NCBI RefSeq assembly: GCF_030035605.1 | Contig: NZ_CP106736.1 | Location: 1,426,001 to 1,490,000 of the forward strand | Length of the DNA: 64,000 bases | Source of the DNA: Silvimonas soli | GTDB lineage: Bacteria; Pseudomonadota; Gammaproteobacteria; Burkholderiales; Chitinibacteraceae | Direction of reading: 5' to 3' | Shown here: positions 8,390 through 17,105 of the stretch, piece by piece | Numbering within the stretch: the stretch's first letter is position 1 | How the letters are laid out: every line of letters starts with the position of its first letter | Position numbers and translations under genes: made by a program | The notes under the pieces: model-generated | Databases searched by the model: none | Seen by the model: the letters and a program-made list of their open reading frames with translations, nothing else | Told to the model about the DNA's origin: nothing

Positions 8390-9628
8390 TCAAACTTTTG
8401 TATTGCGGAAAATCAGCGACGTATTAATTCCACCAAATGCGAAATTATTGCTCATCACATAATTGCAAATGATATTGCGTCCACCGCTGGATATATAGTC
8501 CAGATCACCGCACCGCGGGTCGATATTTTGCAGATTGAGTGTCGGTGCAAACCAGCCGCTGTTCATCATCTCGATGGTCAGCCACGCCTCTAGCGCTCCG
8601 CAAGCACCCAAGGTATGCCCCATATAGCTCTTGAGACTGGAAATCGGTGCGTTTTTGCCAAATAGTTGGGCGCTGGCCTGGGTTTCGGCGATATCACCAT
8701 GTTCAGTCGCCGTGCCATGCCCGTTGATATAGCCAATCTGCGACGCACTGACGCCGGCATCGTCCAGCGCCAGTTGCATCGCCACCGCCATGGTTGCCGC
8801 GCTGGGTTGCGTGACGTGACTGCCATCGCAATTGCTGCCGTAACCGATGACCTCGGCATAGATTTTGGCGCCGCGAGCCAGCGCATGTTCGTATTCTTCC
8901 AGGATCAGCGTGCAGGCACCTTCGCCAATAACCAGGCCATCCCGGTCTGCGTCATACGGGCGGGGCGACAAGTGCGGCGTATCGTTTCTGGTACTGGTGG
9001 CAAACAGCGTGTCGAACACCGCCGCTTCAGTCACGCTCAGCTCTTCAGCCCCGCCAGCAACCATCACCGTTGCCTGGCCGTAGCGAATCGCCTCATAAGC
9101 CGAACCGATGCCCTGGCTGCCAGAAGTACATGCGCTGGACGTGGTAAACACGCGCCCGGTCAGGCCGAAAAACACGGAGATGTTCACCGCCGTGGTGTGG
9201 CTCATCATCTTCAGATAGCTGTTGGCATTAACGCCTTCAGTGGATTTATTCAGCAGCATTTTGCCAAAGTCGCCCACGGCATCCGGCGTACCGGTACTGG
9301 AACCATAAGACACACCAGTGCGCCCCGAAGTCAGCACCGGATGATCCAGCAAGCCCGCGTCAGCCAGTGCCAGCTCGGCCGTACGCACCGCCATCACCGC
9401 CACGCGCCCCATGCTGCGGGTACGTTTGCGATTGTAGGTTTCCTTGGGGAGTTCAAACGGCGCCGCGGGTGCCGCCAGACGCGTGTTCAGTCCATCGTAT
9501 TCGCCCCACTGTGCCAGGTTCACCACCCCGCTGCGCTCGGCGCGCAAGCTCGCTTCAATGGTTGGCCAGTCGTTGCCAATCGGGCTGATCCCGGCCACGC
9601 CGGTGACTACTACGCGGCGCGGACTCAT
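8390..9628 (-). CDS. Beta-ketoacyl-ACP synthase of the aryl polyene cluster (last gene)
   Basis: This 412-residue FabF-like ketosynthase should extend the polyene by decarboxylative condensation with malonyl-ACP. The catalytic triad is intact: Cys in SSACTSGSQ near residue 167, His in NGHGTATEHGD near 305, and His in KSYMGHTLGACG near 336. The C-terminal NNFAFGGINTSLIF motif is also present. Its start overlaps the stop of the ketoreductase gene (ATGA), so translation is coupled. By family and position it corresponds to the ApeR-type ketosynthase of described aryl polyene clusters, thought to act in initiation or as a separate homodimer; that role is inferred. Confidence 0.9.
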   Translation of the reverse strand: MSPRRVVVTGVAGISPIGNDWPTIEASLRAERSGVVNLAQWGEYDGLNTRLAAPAAPFELPKETYNRKRTRSMGRVAVMAVRTAELALADAGLLDHPVLTSGRTGVSYGSSTGTPDAVGDFGKMLLNKSTEGVNANSYLKMMSHTTAVNISVFFGLTGRVFTTSSACTSGSQGIGSAYEAIRYGQATVMVAGGAEELSVTEAAVFDTLFATSTRNDTPHLSPRPYDADRDGLVIGEGACTLILEEYEHALARGAKIYAEVIGYGSNCDGSHVTQPSAATMAVAMQLALDDAGVSASQIGYINGHGTATEHGDIAETQASAQLFGKNAPISSLKSYMGHTLGACGALEAWLTIEMMNSGWFAPTLNLQNIDPRCGDLDYISSGGRNIICNYVMSNNFAFGGINTSLIFRNTKV

Positions 9629-10347
9629 GCCAGGCCTCCGTTCACCGAGATCACCTGACGGGTGATATACGCCGCATCGGGCGACAATAAAAAGCTCACC
9701 GTGGCGGCAACTTCTTCCGGCTTGCCCACGCGTTTGGCGGGGATCATCTTCAGTGCTTCTTCCAGCACCAGCGGGTCGACCATTTCGGTATCAATCAAAC
9801 CTGGCGCCACGCAATTGACGGTGATCTTGCGCTTGGCCAGTTCCACCGCCAGCGCCTTGCTGGCACCGATAATCCCGGCTTTGGCGGCGCTGTAATTCAC
9901 CTGACCGCGATTGCCAATTACGCCGGATACCGACGACAAAGTGACAATCCGGCCGGGCTGGCGGGTCTGGATCATCGGCATTACCAGCGGATGCAGAATA
10001 TTGTAAAAGCCGTCCAGATTGGTTCGCAGCACGCCGTCCCATTCGGCATCGGTCATCGCCGGAAAAGCCGCATCGGCAGCAATGCCCGCGTTACAGACCA
10101 CGCCATACGGCGCGCCGTGCGTTTCGATATCGGCTTCCAGTGCAGCGCGGGCAGCAGCCCGATCGGCCACATCAAATTGCAGAATCCGCGCGTTGCGACC
10201 CAGCGCAGCGATCTCGTCGGCCACCGCCTGTGCTTCGTCGCGCCGACTACGGCAATGCAAGATCACGTCGTAGCCATCACGCGCCAGACGCAGCGCTATA
10301 GCGCGACCGATTCCCCGGCTGGAGCCGGTTACCAATACTGTACTCAT
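9625..10347 (-). CDS. FabG-like 3-ketoacyl-ACP reductase (APE cluster)
   Basis: This 240-residue short-chain dehydrogenase reduces the beta-keto group after each condensation. The NAD(P)-binding motif is SSRGIGRAIALRLARDGYDV (residues 8-27), the catalytic Ser is in TLSSVSGVIG near 138, and YSAAK places Tyr near 151 and Lys near 155. The start overlaps the stop of the upstream dehydratase gene by ATGA, and its stop overlaps the next ketosynthase start. It is equivalent to the ApeQ-type reductase by family and order. Confidence 0.92.
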   Translation of the reverse strand: MSTVLVTGSSRGIGRAIALRLARDGYDVILHCRSRRDEAQAVADEIAALGRNARILQFDVADRAAARAALEADIETHGAPYGVVCNAGIAADAAFPAMTDAEWDGVLRTNLDGFYNILHPLVMPMIQTRQPGRIVTLSSVSGVIGNRGQVNYSAAKAGIIGASKALAVELAKRKITVNCVAPGLIDTEMVDPLVLEEALKMIPAKRVGKPEEVAATVSFLLSPDAAYITRQVISVNGGLA

Positions 10348-10802
10348 GCGTGTTCTTTCAAAAATGCGTCAAGGTTTTCGGGCTGGTAGGCAGAAAGCAG
10401 CGCCTCAGCCAGGGTCTCGCCTTGCGGCGTTGCGATCCGGCATTGCATCACGCCAATGCCGTTGTCAGCTTGAAACTCCCGGGTGGCCGTGACCAGCAAG
10501 GGCTGGCCCACAACAAACCTTGGCACGTGGGTGTGATAGCGGCGGGTGCCGAGCATGAACCCGACGCGGGGTGGCTCGTTGCGCTGGCGCCCTTCCCAAC
10601 CGGCCAGCGCAGCCATGGTTTGCGCCATGTATTCCAGCCCGACCCAACCGCCGACAAAACCAGCGTCATCAAACATGCCGTCGCCACGCGGTACTACCAA
10701 TGCGGTGAGCGAGTTAGCCGACACCGCCACCACGCCATCCAGCAACAGCATTGGGCCCGCGTGCGGCACCAGTTCAAAAATAGGTGTGTCCAGGAGCTTC
10801 AT
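10344..10802 (-). CDS. ApeP-like hot-dog dehydratase subunit (APE cluster)
   Basis: This 152-residue protein belongs to the FabA/FabZ hot-dog group. The N-terminal FELVPHAGPMLLLDGV corresponds to the PHRxPMLLVD segment of FabZ. The helix motif GGWVGLEYMAQTMAAL keeps the family Glu, but the GHFPxxP stretch that carries the catalytic His in FabZ is replaced by DDAGFVGGW. It therefore looks unable to dehydrate alone and probably pairs with the dehydratase domain fused to the ligase at 20332-22017, which has the opposite defect. ATGA overlaps couple it to genes on both sides. Confidence 0.85.
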   Translation of the reverse strand: MKLLDTPIFELVPHAGPMLLLDGVVAVSANSLTALVVPRGDGMFDDAGFVGGWVGLEYMAQTMAALAGWEGRQRNEPPRVGFMLGTRRYHTHVPRFVVGQPLLVTATREFQADNGIGVMQCRIATPQGETLAEALLSAYQPENLDAFLKEHA

Positions 10803-11965
10803 GTAGCCAGTACCACTGCGATATTGTTGCCGCCAAAGGCGAACGAGTTGCTGATTGCGGCGCTCACTTTAGCGTGTGTGCCGTGTTCCACCAGTGGTAA
10901 TACCGGCAATGCCGGGTCTTGCACGCCATCCCACAAGTGCGGTGGCAAGCGGTGTTCGGTATCGGTCAGCACCAGCCAGCAAAACAATGCTTCCAGCGAA
11001 CCCGCCGAACCCAGGCAATGGCCGGTCAACGGTTTGGTAGAACTGGCGGGCACGCCAGGCAGCAACGCAGCCACAACCTGGTTTTCCATGGCGTCGTTTT
11101 GCGGCGTGGCGGTGCCATGCAGGTTGGCATAGCCAATCGCACCGGCAGCCAAACCAGCCCTCTCCAGTGCTTGCGTTACCGCCGCCTTGGCACCACGACC
11201 GTCCGGAGCTGGTGCAGAAATATGATGCGCATCAGAGCTTTCGCCCCATCCGGCCACACGTACCGCGGCGGACTGACGGCTGAGCACAAACAACACTGCC
11301 GCTTCGCCCAAGTTGATGCCATGACGGTTGGCCGAACTGGGCTGGCACAAACCCGGTGCCACCGAATCAATAGCGCTGAACCCAGCCACAGTGAAATGCG
11401 ATAACGAATCCGCGCCACCGGCAATGACAATATCGGCCAACCCGTGCTCGATCAACCGTGCTCCGGCGGCCATGGCCTTTGCGCCAGAAGTACACGCTGT
11501 CGAGATGCAATACGCCGGGCCGGTCACCCCCAGTTCGGCCGCCAGCAATGTGGCAGGCGAACCTAGTTCTTGCTGGCTGATATGAAACGAGCCGGGCAGC
11601 GCGCCATGCTGGTCGTAGGCCATGATCGCCGCTTCGCCGTCAGAAATCCCCGAGGTACTGGTCCCCAGAATGACGGCGATGCGCTGTTTGGAAACTCCCG
11701 CCGCCAGCGCGTCAAACTGCGGCCGGATTTGCGCCAGAGCAGCCAGCAACAGCGCGTTATTACGCGAGCGTAACTGCAGCGGCAGATGCGCCAGCGAAGG
11801 CAAATCTGCATCGACGACCTGCCCGAGGACCAGTTCACGACCAGCGCTGTATTCGTCGGTCGCAAACATGCCCGGACTGGTCCCGGCAAAGAGGTTGGCC
11901 CGAATGCTGGGGATGTCATTACCTAGCGCGCACAGGGCGCCAGAAGCGTTGATATAACAGGTCAT
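10799..11965 (-). CDS. Beta-ketoacyl-ACP synthase, ApeO-type elongating ketosynthase
   Basis: This 388-residue ketosynthase has an intact triad: Cys in STACTSGAK near residue 157, His in NLHGTATPQND near 283, and His in TGHCLGSAG near 314. NSFAFGGNN lies near the C-terminus. It is expected to form the elongating heterodimer with the cysteine-less chain-length factor encoded by the first gene of the cluster (23837-24553). Sequence divergence from the other ketosynthase at 8390 (388 vs 412 residues, different N-terminus) supports distinct jobs. It is coupled by ATGA to both neighbours. Confidence 0.88.
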   Translation of the reverse strand: MTCYINASGALCALGNDIPSIRANLFAGTSPGMFATDEYSAGRELVLGQVVDADLPSLAHLPLQLRSRNNALLLAALAQIRPQFDALAAGVSKQRIAVILGTSTSGISDGEAAIMAYDQHGALPGSFHISQQELGSPATLLAAELGVTGPAYCISTACTSGAKAMAAGARLIEHGLADIVIAGGADSLSHFTVAGFSAIDSVAPGLCQPSSANRHGINLGEAAVLFVLSRQSAAVRVAGWGESSDAHHISAPAPDGRGAKAAVTQALERAGLAAGAIGYANLHGTATPQNDAMENQVVAALLPGVPASSTKPLTGHCLGSAGSLEALFCWLVLTDTEHRLPPHLWDGVQDPALPVLPLVEHGTHAKVSAAISNSFAFGGNNIAVVLAT

Positions 11966-12501
11966 TCTACTTCGCTGGAATCAATAGTCAGGGTGTAGGC
12001 CAGTTGGTGATGATGCAGCACCGCTCGGCCTTGCCAGTGATCGGCACCGTCATAAACGATATCGACCATTACATCAGTACCACGCAGCACAGTGCGCTGC
12101 TTGCTCTCGTCACGCACGCTCCAGCCGTCGGGTAATGCCTTTTGCAAGGCGTCGGCGGGGGCATAAACCAGCAACAGATCGTTAAGGATACGCTGTGGCG
12201 GCAGTTTCATTGCCGGCAGCATATCGGCTTTCAGGTTCTGGCCATCGTAATCCAGCGTCGCCATGCGCAAACCCATGGCGCTGTTGATCACCTCAAGCTG
12301 CTGCGCGTCCAGTTGCAGGACGGATTCCATTACCGCGCCGCCACCCGGATAACTCACCTGAAGTTGTTGTTGCACGGTACGCGGGCTGCCCAACGCAGCG
12401 GGTGGAATTTGCAGCAACGGCAAATCCCGCGTCAGCAAACTGGCGCAACCACTCAGGAGCGTCAGCCCCAACAGGGTGGCCGCTAGCAATAACCGCCGCA
12501 T
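11962..12501 (-). CDS. DUF3261 lipoprotein (APE cluster)
   Basis: This 179-residue lipoprotein has signal MRRLLLAATLLGLTLLSGC, with lipidated Cys near residue 19. The body is a beta-rich DUF3261 domain (TRDLPLLQIPP, LQVSYPGGG, NSAMGLRMATLDYDG) resembling outer-membrane lipid or lipoprotein handling proteins. Such a gene is a regular member of aryl polyene clusters, where it probably helps place the lipid-linked polyene in the outer membrane with the LolA-like and MMPL proteins. The start at 12501 gives a one-base TGATG overlap with the oxidoreductase stop and a proper signal; the longer frame to 12576 is rejected. Confidence 0.82.
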   Translation of the reverse strand: MRRLLLAATLLGLTLLSGCASLLTRDLPLLQIPPAALGSPRTVQQQLQVSYPGGGAVMESVLQLDAQQLEVINSAMGLRMATLDYDGQNLKADMLPAMKLPPQRILNDLLLVYAPADALQKALPDGWSVRDESKQRTVLRGTDVMVDIVYDGADHWQGRAVLHHHQLAYTLTIDSSEVE

Positions 12502-13742
12502 CACATCGACACCGCAGCGTCCAGCGCGGCCAGCCAGCGCTCGGGCGCACGCACGCACGGATTGGTTTCGTCCCATGCGTAACCTGCCAGGATCGACGAA
12601 ATCATGCGGCGTACTTCTTCATTCTTGTCTTTGTAATAGATCAGCTTCTGGAAGCGCCCGTCATACCACGCGGTAACAAAGGCGCGGAAGGCATCCACTC
12701 CACGTTTGAGCGGCACGGCGTAATCTGCCGACCAATCCACGGTTTCGCCATCGAGCATGCGGCCCAGAGCTTTGGCGGCCAGGCTGGCCGAAGTCAGCGC
12801 AATGGTCACGCCGGATGAGAACACCGGGTCCAGAAACTCGCCCGCATTCCCCAACAGCGCAAAGTGCTTGCCATACAGTGATTTCACATTGGCCGAATAG
12901 CCGGTAATGGTCCGCGCCGGGATGTTCCAATGCGCGTTGGCCAGTAGCTTTTTCAGGTTGGGCGCTTCATTCACGATGGCTTGCAGCCGCTCCAGCTCAG
13001 TGCCGCTGTATTGCGCCAGAAACGCCGGTTCTGCTACTACGCCGAGCGAGCAATGACCGTTGGAAAACGGAATGGTCCAGAACCACACATCCTGATGCTC
13101 TGGATGAGTGGTAATCAGAATTTTGTTGCGATCAAACGTGCCGACCGGAATGCGGTCTTCGATATGGGTAAAGATGGCGCCGCGCACCGGGAAGTTTGAT
13201 GGTGTTTCCAGATCAAGCAAGCGCGGCAATACGCGGCCAAAACCGCTGGCATCCAGCACAAACTTTGCGGTTACGCGGTATTCGTCACCGCTGGCATTGT
13301 CTTTAACCAGCAAAGTGGGCGTTTCGCCTTCTAAATCGGCAGCGAGTACGGTTTGCTGATAACGGAACTCAGCGCCCGTGCGCGCGGCGCCGTCGGCCAG
13401 CACCTTGTCGAAAGCACCGCGCTGCACCTGGTAAGTGGTGCCCCACCCTTTGGACCATTTTTCGCGGAAATCAAAAAAGGTTGCGTCTGCTTCACCGCGG
13501 GCAAAGGCGGCACCGTTCTTGTACTGAAACCCGGCTTCCACCACGTCCTGCAGCAGACCGGCTTCTTCGATATACGCCATGCTCTGCGGCAACAAACTCT
13601 CGCCAATCGAAAAACGTGGAAACGTTTCGCGTTCCAGCACCAGCACCTGACGACCTTGCTTGCGCAGCAGGGCCGCAGCGACGGCACCGGATGGTCCGGC
13701 ACCAATAATGACGATTTCAGCGTGTTGCGTCGGTTGCGACAT
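12501..13742 (-). CDS. FAD-dependent oxidoreductase (halogenase/monooxygenase-like) in APE cluster
   Basis: This 413-residue flavoprotein has an N-terminal GAGPSGAVAAALLRKQG dinucleotide-binding motif and ERETFPRFSIGESLLPQSM, the signature of the tryptophan-halogenase/geranylgeranyl-reductase-like group. A later NAGEFLDPVFSSGVTIALTS segment is the second FAD-binding motif. It probably oxidises the aryl head group or the polyene, for example by hydroxylation; the substrate is unknown. The classical halogenase WxWxIP motif is not obvious; the nearest match is VWFWTIPFSNG, which is close, so halogenation is not excluded. The start at 13742 has GGAAA upstream and overlaps the MMPL gene by 26 bases. 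Confidence 0.82.
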   Translation of the reverse strand: MSQPTQHAEIVIIGAGPSGAVAAALLRKQGRQVLVLERETFPRFSIGESLLPQSMAYIEEAGLLQDVVEAGFQYKNGAAFARGEADATFFDFREKWSKGWGTTYQVQRGAFDKVLADGAARTGAEFRYQQTVLAADLEGETPTLLVKDNASGDEYRVTAKFVLDASGFGRVLPRLLDLETPSNFPVRGAIFTHIEDRIPVGTFDRNKILITTHPEHQDVWFWTIPFSNGHCSLGVVAEPAFLAQYSGTELERLQAIVNEAPNLKKLLANAHWNIPARTITGYSANVKSLYGKHFALLGNAGEFLDPVFSSGVTIALTSASLAAKALGRMLDGETVDWSADYAVPLKRGVDAFRAFVTAWYDGRFQKLIYYKDKNEEVRRMISSILAGYAWDETNPCVRAPERWLAALDAAVSM

Positions 13743-16053
13743 GTGCTTTTCCGGAGGATTGAGTAAGGCGAAACAAAGGCGCGAGCAGCCAGACGAAGCC
13801 GATCCCGCATAAAGTGGAGAAACCGAATGCATGCAGCGCTGGCGTGGAACTGAGCGCCAGCAAGCCAAACGATAACAAGGTGCAGATTGCTGCCAGCGTC
13901 ACCGCCAGATAAACCCGGCCATCATCCGGATGCTCCAGCAGGAAAATCCCGTAATCCATACCCATGCCCAGCACCAGCAAAAAGGTGACCATGCTCAGTA
14001 ATTGCAGCGGCGCGCCTACGGCACCCATGACCGCCAGCGTCATCAGAGTAGCCAATGCGGGCGGTAACATGATGCGCCAGGTCTGGCGGCGATAGCGCAG
14101 TGACAAGACCGCGAACGCTAACACATAGGCGCCGATCAGCACTTGCGTTAACAACTGGCGATATTGCGCCATCAGAGCGGAGATTTCCGACACCTTGTCG
14201 ACCCACACCACGCCATCAACCTTGATTTGCGCCAGTTGCGCGGTGGTGGCGCGGTCATTCAAGCCTTGCAGCAGCATCATGCTGGCGTATTGGGTGCCCT
14301 TTGCGCCCCTTTGCTGACCCAGCCACAAATAGCTACTCGCCACAGCTGCCGGCGATTTGAACCAGGTTTCAAAATCAAGCAAGGGCGCATCAGTGCGCTG
14401 TTGCTGCAACCAGGCTGGCGTCAATCCCACGTTGTCAGCCAGACCTTCCAGCAAGCCATGCCGCTGGTTGATCTGCTGATCCAGCAAGGCGGCATTACGG
14501 CGCTGGGTGGCCTGCGACGGCACCCAGCGGCTGACGCTCTCTACGCCGGCCAATTGGCCCCGCGCGATATACGGTGCCAGCTGGCTACGCACGGCCTCTT
14601 CACGTCGCAAGACTTGCTCGGGCGTGGCGCCAGTCACAATGAATAACTGCGCCGGGCTGGGCAAGCCCATGACGCGACCGATATCGATCTGCTCCGATAA
14701 CAATTGCGGATCAACGCCGGATAGCGCGCGGATATCGTCATTTTGTTTCAGCTGGCTCAGGCCAGCGCCAATCAGCACCAGTAATGCCAGCATCCATAGC
14801 CAACGGCGGCCATACACTCGCGGCCAGCGCTGCAATAAACCACCTATCCATTGACTCAAACTGGTGGGCCGCATGCCACGACTTTCCAGCAGCGGGAACC
14901 ACAACATCACCGTGAGCCAGGCGCCGACAATGCCGATAATCGCAAACACCGCCATCTGTGCCAGACCAGGAAACGGCGTCAGCGCCAGCCCCAGATAACC
15001 CAGTGACATAGTAGTGACCGCCAGCAGCATGCTTGGCAACAACTTGCGATATCGCGCTGAGACCGGCTGCGGGTTATCGATGCCGGACGCCAGTGCCAGC
15101 AAGCTGTAGTCCACCGCCACCCCGACCAGGCTGGTGCCAAACACCAACGTGAGCATGTGGATATGGCCGAATAGCTGCAAGGTCAGCGTGGTGCTGACCA
15201 GGCTACCGATGATTACCGATAACGCCGCCAGCGCCACTGGTCGCACGCCACGGAACACCAGCAGCGCCAGCAGTAACACGCCGATGGTAGAGCCGACACC
15301 AATGGTCGACATCTCGCTTTTGGCACTACGCGCTGCGGTAGCTGCAAACAGTACGACGCCAGCGCGGCGTAATTGAACGTCTGGATATTGGCTCTTGAGC
15401 TTGCTTGCTGCGCTTTCCAGTCCACCTAACACCTGTTCTTGCAAACCAAGGGCAAACGCGCTGCCGTTGAGCGTGTATGGCAGCACCACATAATTGATGC
15501 CATTGGCCGAGGCCCGCAAAAAGCCTTCTTGCGGGCGCAGCTTGTTGGCACCGGCCAGGCTTTGCAGCCAGTTGGCGTACAGGCCAAATGGATCATCCTT
15601 CCATGCCAGCGTAGCGCCTGCTACTGGCGAATACGCGGCGGCCAAGCCACGCTGTGCCCAGTCGGTCTGGCTCTGTTGCAATGCCTGCAAGTCAGTTGGG
15701 GCCAGAAAATTGTGCCGATAAGGGGTATAAAAATTGCTGATCGCCGCCAGCGTTTCGCCGAGCGGCTGGCTGGTCATCGGCAGAGCGGCAATGTCATGCT
15801 GAAACTGTCGAGCGGCGGCGGTGGCCTGGTCCGGATCTTTATTGCCGATCATGAACACCAGGTGACGTTCACCCTGCGCGGCAAGCGAGCGCAACGCCGC
15901 TTCGGCCATCGGGTTGCGCTGGTCACGCGGCAATAGCGCAAACAGATCGGTATCGAGCCGGTGCGGCAGCGTATTGCGTTCCAGCAGCAAGGTACCAGCC
16001 AACGCCAGCACCACCAGCAACCAGATCGCAGCGAGCATCTTGCTTACGCGCAT
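13717..16053 (-). CDS. MMPL/RND-family exporter (APE cluster)
   Basis: This 778-residue inner-membrane protein has an RND/MMPL layout: one N-terminal membrane helix (MLAAIWLLVVLALAGTLLLE), a large periplasmic loop to about residue 230, a block of helices with VFGTSLVGVAVDYSLLALAS, a second periplasmic loop, and a second helix block with LLVLGMGMDYGIFLLEHPDD. Both blocks carry the Gly/Asp-rich helix typical of proton-relay segments. It is predicted to move the acylated or glycolipid aryl polyene from the inner membrane toward the outer membrane. It starts 33 bases after the LolA-like gene. Confidence 0.9.
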   Translation of the reverse strand: MRVSKMLAAIWLLVVLALAGTLLLERNTLPHRLDTDLFALLPRDQRNPMAEAALRSLAAQGERHLVFMIGNKDPDQATAAARQFQHDIAALPMTSQPLGETLAAISNFYTPYRHNFLAPTDLQALQQSQTDWAQRGLAAAYSPVAGATLAWKDDPFGLYANWLQSLAGANKLRPQEGFLRASANGINYVVLPYTLNGSAFALGLQEQVLGGLESAASKLKSQYPDVQLRRAGVVLFAATAARSAKSEMSTIGVGSTIGVLLLALLVFRGVRPVALAALSVIIGSLVSTTLTLQLFGHIHMLTLVFGTSLVGVAVDYSLLALASGIDNPQPVSARYRKLLPSMLLAVTTMSLGYLGLALTPFPGLAQMAVFAIIGIVGAWLTVMLWFPLLESRGMRPTSLSQWIGGLLQRWPRVYGRRWLWMLALLVLIGAGLSQLKQNDDIRALSGVDPQLLSEQIDIGRVMGLPSPAQLFIVTGATPEQVLRREEAVRSQLAPYIARGQLAGVESVSRWVPSQATQRRNAALLDQQINQRHGLLEGLADNVGLTPAWLQQQRTDAPLLDFETWFKSPAAVASSYLWLGQQRGAKGTQYASMMLLQGLNDRATTAQLAQIKVDGVVWVDKVSEISALMAQYRQLLTQVLIGAYVLAFAVLSLRYRRQTWRIMLPPALATLMTLAVMGAVGAPLQLLSMVTFLLVLGMGMDYGIFLLEHPDDGRVYLAVTLAAICTLLSFGLLALSSTPALHAFGFSTLCGIGFVWLLAPLFRLTQSSGKAHVATDATR

Positions 16054-16086
16054 GCGGCACTCGCGCAGATCAACGTTGTGCCAGGC

Positions 16087-16686
16087 TTATTCAAAATACG
16101 CGCTCTCGGTCGGGGTCAGCGCGGGCGCGGTAGTGACGTCGTGCATGTCGATCTGCGTTACATCGCCGCTGGCTGCGTTCAGCTGGATATGTTCAACCGT
16201 GCCCGAACCTTGCAACTGGATACCGGAAATCAGCTTGCCCAGCGCAGCGTCTTTGGGCGTGAGCGAGAGTTTCCAGTTTTTGCCGGTCACACTGCCGTCG
16301 GCATTAAACAAGCGGCCCAGCGCGCCCACATCGCCCGAGAACAGCGAGAACAACAAACCGCTGACGGTTTTTACGGTCGGCTCTTTATCGCCCGACAGTT
16401 TCATCATCACCTGGTCGCCATTCTTTTGCAGAATCTCGCCACGGGTCACGCGCAAGGTGCTGGGGAAAGGTTTTTCAGCTTTCCAGATCACACCGCGCTG
16501 TTTGTCGACCAGGAACGAACCGGTCGAGGTCAGCGGTTTTTTCACACCAACCAGTTGCCGCGCCTGAGTGAACTGGCCATGAATAACCGGTGCGTCAATC
16601 AGTTTGCTCTGGATATTCTTGAACAGCACATCATCGGCGTGCGCCATGCCAGCGAGCAGGCACAAGCCAAAAAACAATGATTTCAC
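16087..16686 (-). CDS. LolA-like outer-membrane lipoprotein carrier (APE cluster)
   Basis: This 199-residue periplasmic protein has a short signal peptide (MKSLFFGLCLLAGMAHA) and a LolA-like body: IHGQFTQARQL, GSFLVDKQRGVIWKAEKPFPS, then alternating strands. In this context it is likely a dedicated lipid chaperone for the polyene product rather than the housekeeping LolA. The start codon overlaps the thioesterase stop (ATGA). Confidence 0.87.
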   Translation of the reverse strand: MKSLFFGLCLLAGMAHADDVLFKNIQSKLIDAPVIHGQFTQARQLVGVKKPLTSTGSFLVDKQRGVIWKAEKPFPSTLRVTRGEILQKNGDQVMMKLSGDKEPTVKTVSGLLFSLFSGDVGALGRLFNADGSVTGKNWKLSLTPKDAALGKLISGIQLQGSGTVEHIQLNAASGDVTQIDMHDVTTAPALTPTESAYFE

Positions 16687-17105
16687 GGGTGAGGTACTCC
16701 GAGTTTTTCAAACAGGATGGCGGGCGAGACAAAGCACATTTCACCACTGGTCATATTCACCGCCACTTGTACGGTGTGGCCGCGTGTCAGGCGTTCGCCA
16801 CTAGCTACATCGCGGATTTCGTAGCGTACTTTCAGGCGGTTTTCCCACTCCACAATCGCGGCGTGGATTTCAATTTTTTGCTGGTAAACCAGCGGTCGGG
16901 CATAGCGCACGTTCAGTTCGATCACCGGCCAGGCAAACCCGGAATCGCGCATGGCAGGCACGTCGTAATCCAGTTGCTGAAACAGCGCGGTGCGGGCGTG
17001 TTCAAAGTAGCGGGCGTAGTTGCCGTGCCACACCACGTGCATCGGGTCCAGATCATGAAACGGGATGACCACGGTGACACTGGCGCTATGCAGCGGCTTA
17101 GTCAT
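16683..17105 (-). CDS. Acyl-CoA/ACP thioesterase, 4HBT hot-dog family (APE cluster)
   Basis: This 140-residue single hot-dog protein has the family signature FHDLDPMHVVWHGNYARYFEHAR near residue 15, with the catalytic Asp in DLDPMHVVWHGNY. It should hydrolyse a thioester, either releasing the finished polyene acid from the ACP or removing stalled intermediates. Its start lies inside the last bases of the ammonia-lyase gene (8-base overlap). Confidence 0.87.
   Translation of the reverse strand: MTKPLHSASVTVVIPFHDLDPMHVVWHGNYARYFEHARTALFQQLDYDVPAMRDSGFAWPVIELNVRYARPLVYQQKIEIHAAIVEWENRLKVRYEIRDVASGERLTRGHTVQVAVNMTSGEMCFVSPAILFEKLGVPHP

Noticed and set aside
12501..13742. Calling the flavoprotein a tryptophan halogenase
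   Set aside because: Only the general flavin motifs and a partial WxWxIP-like stretch are visible; the catalytic Lys could not be placed, so a neutral oxidoreductase name was used.
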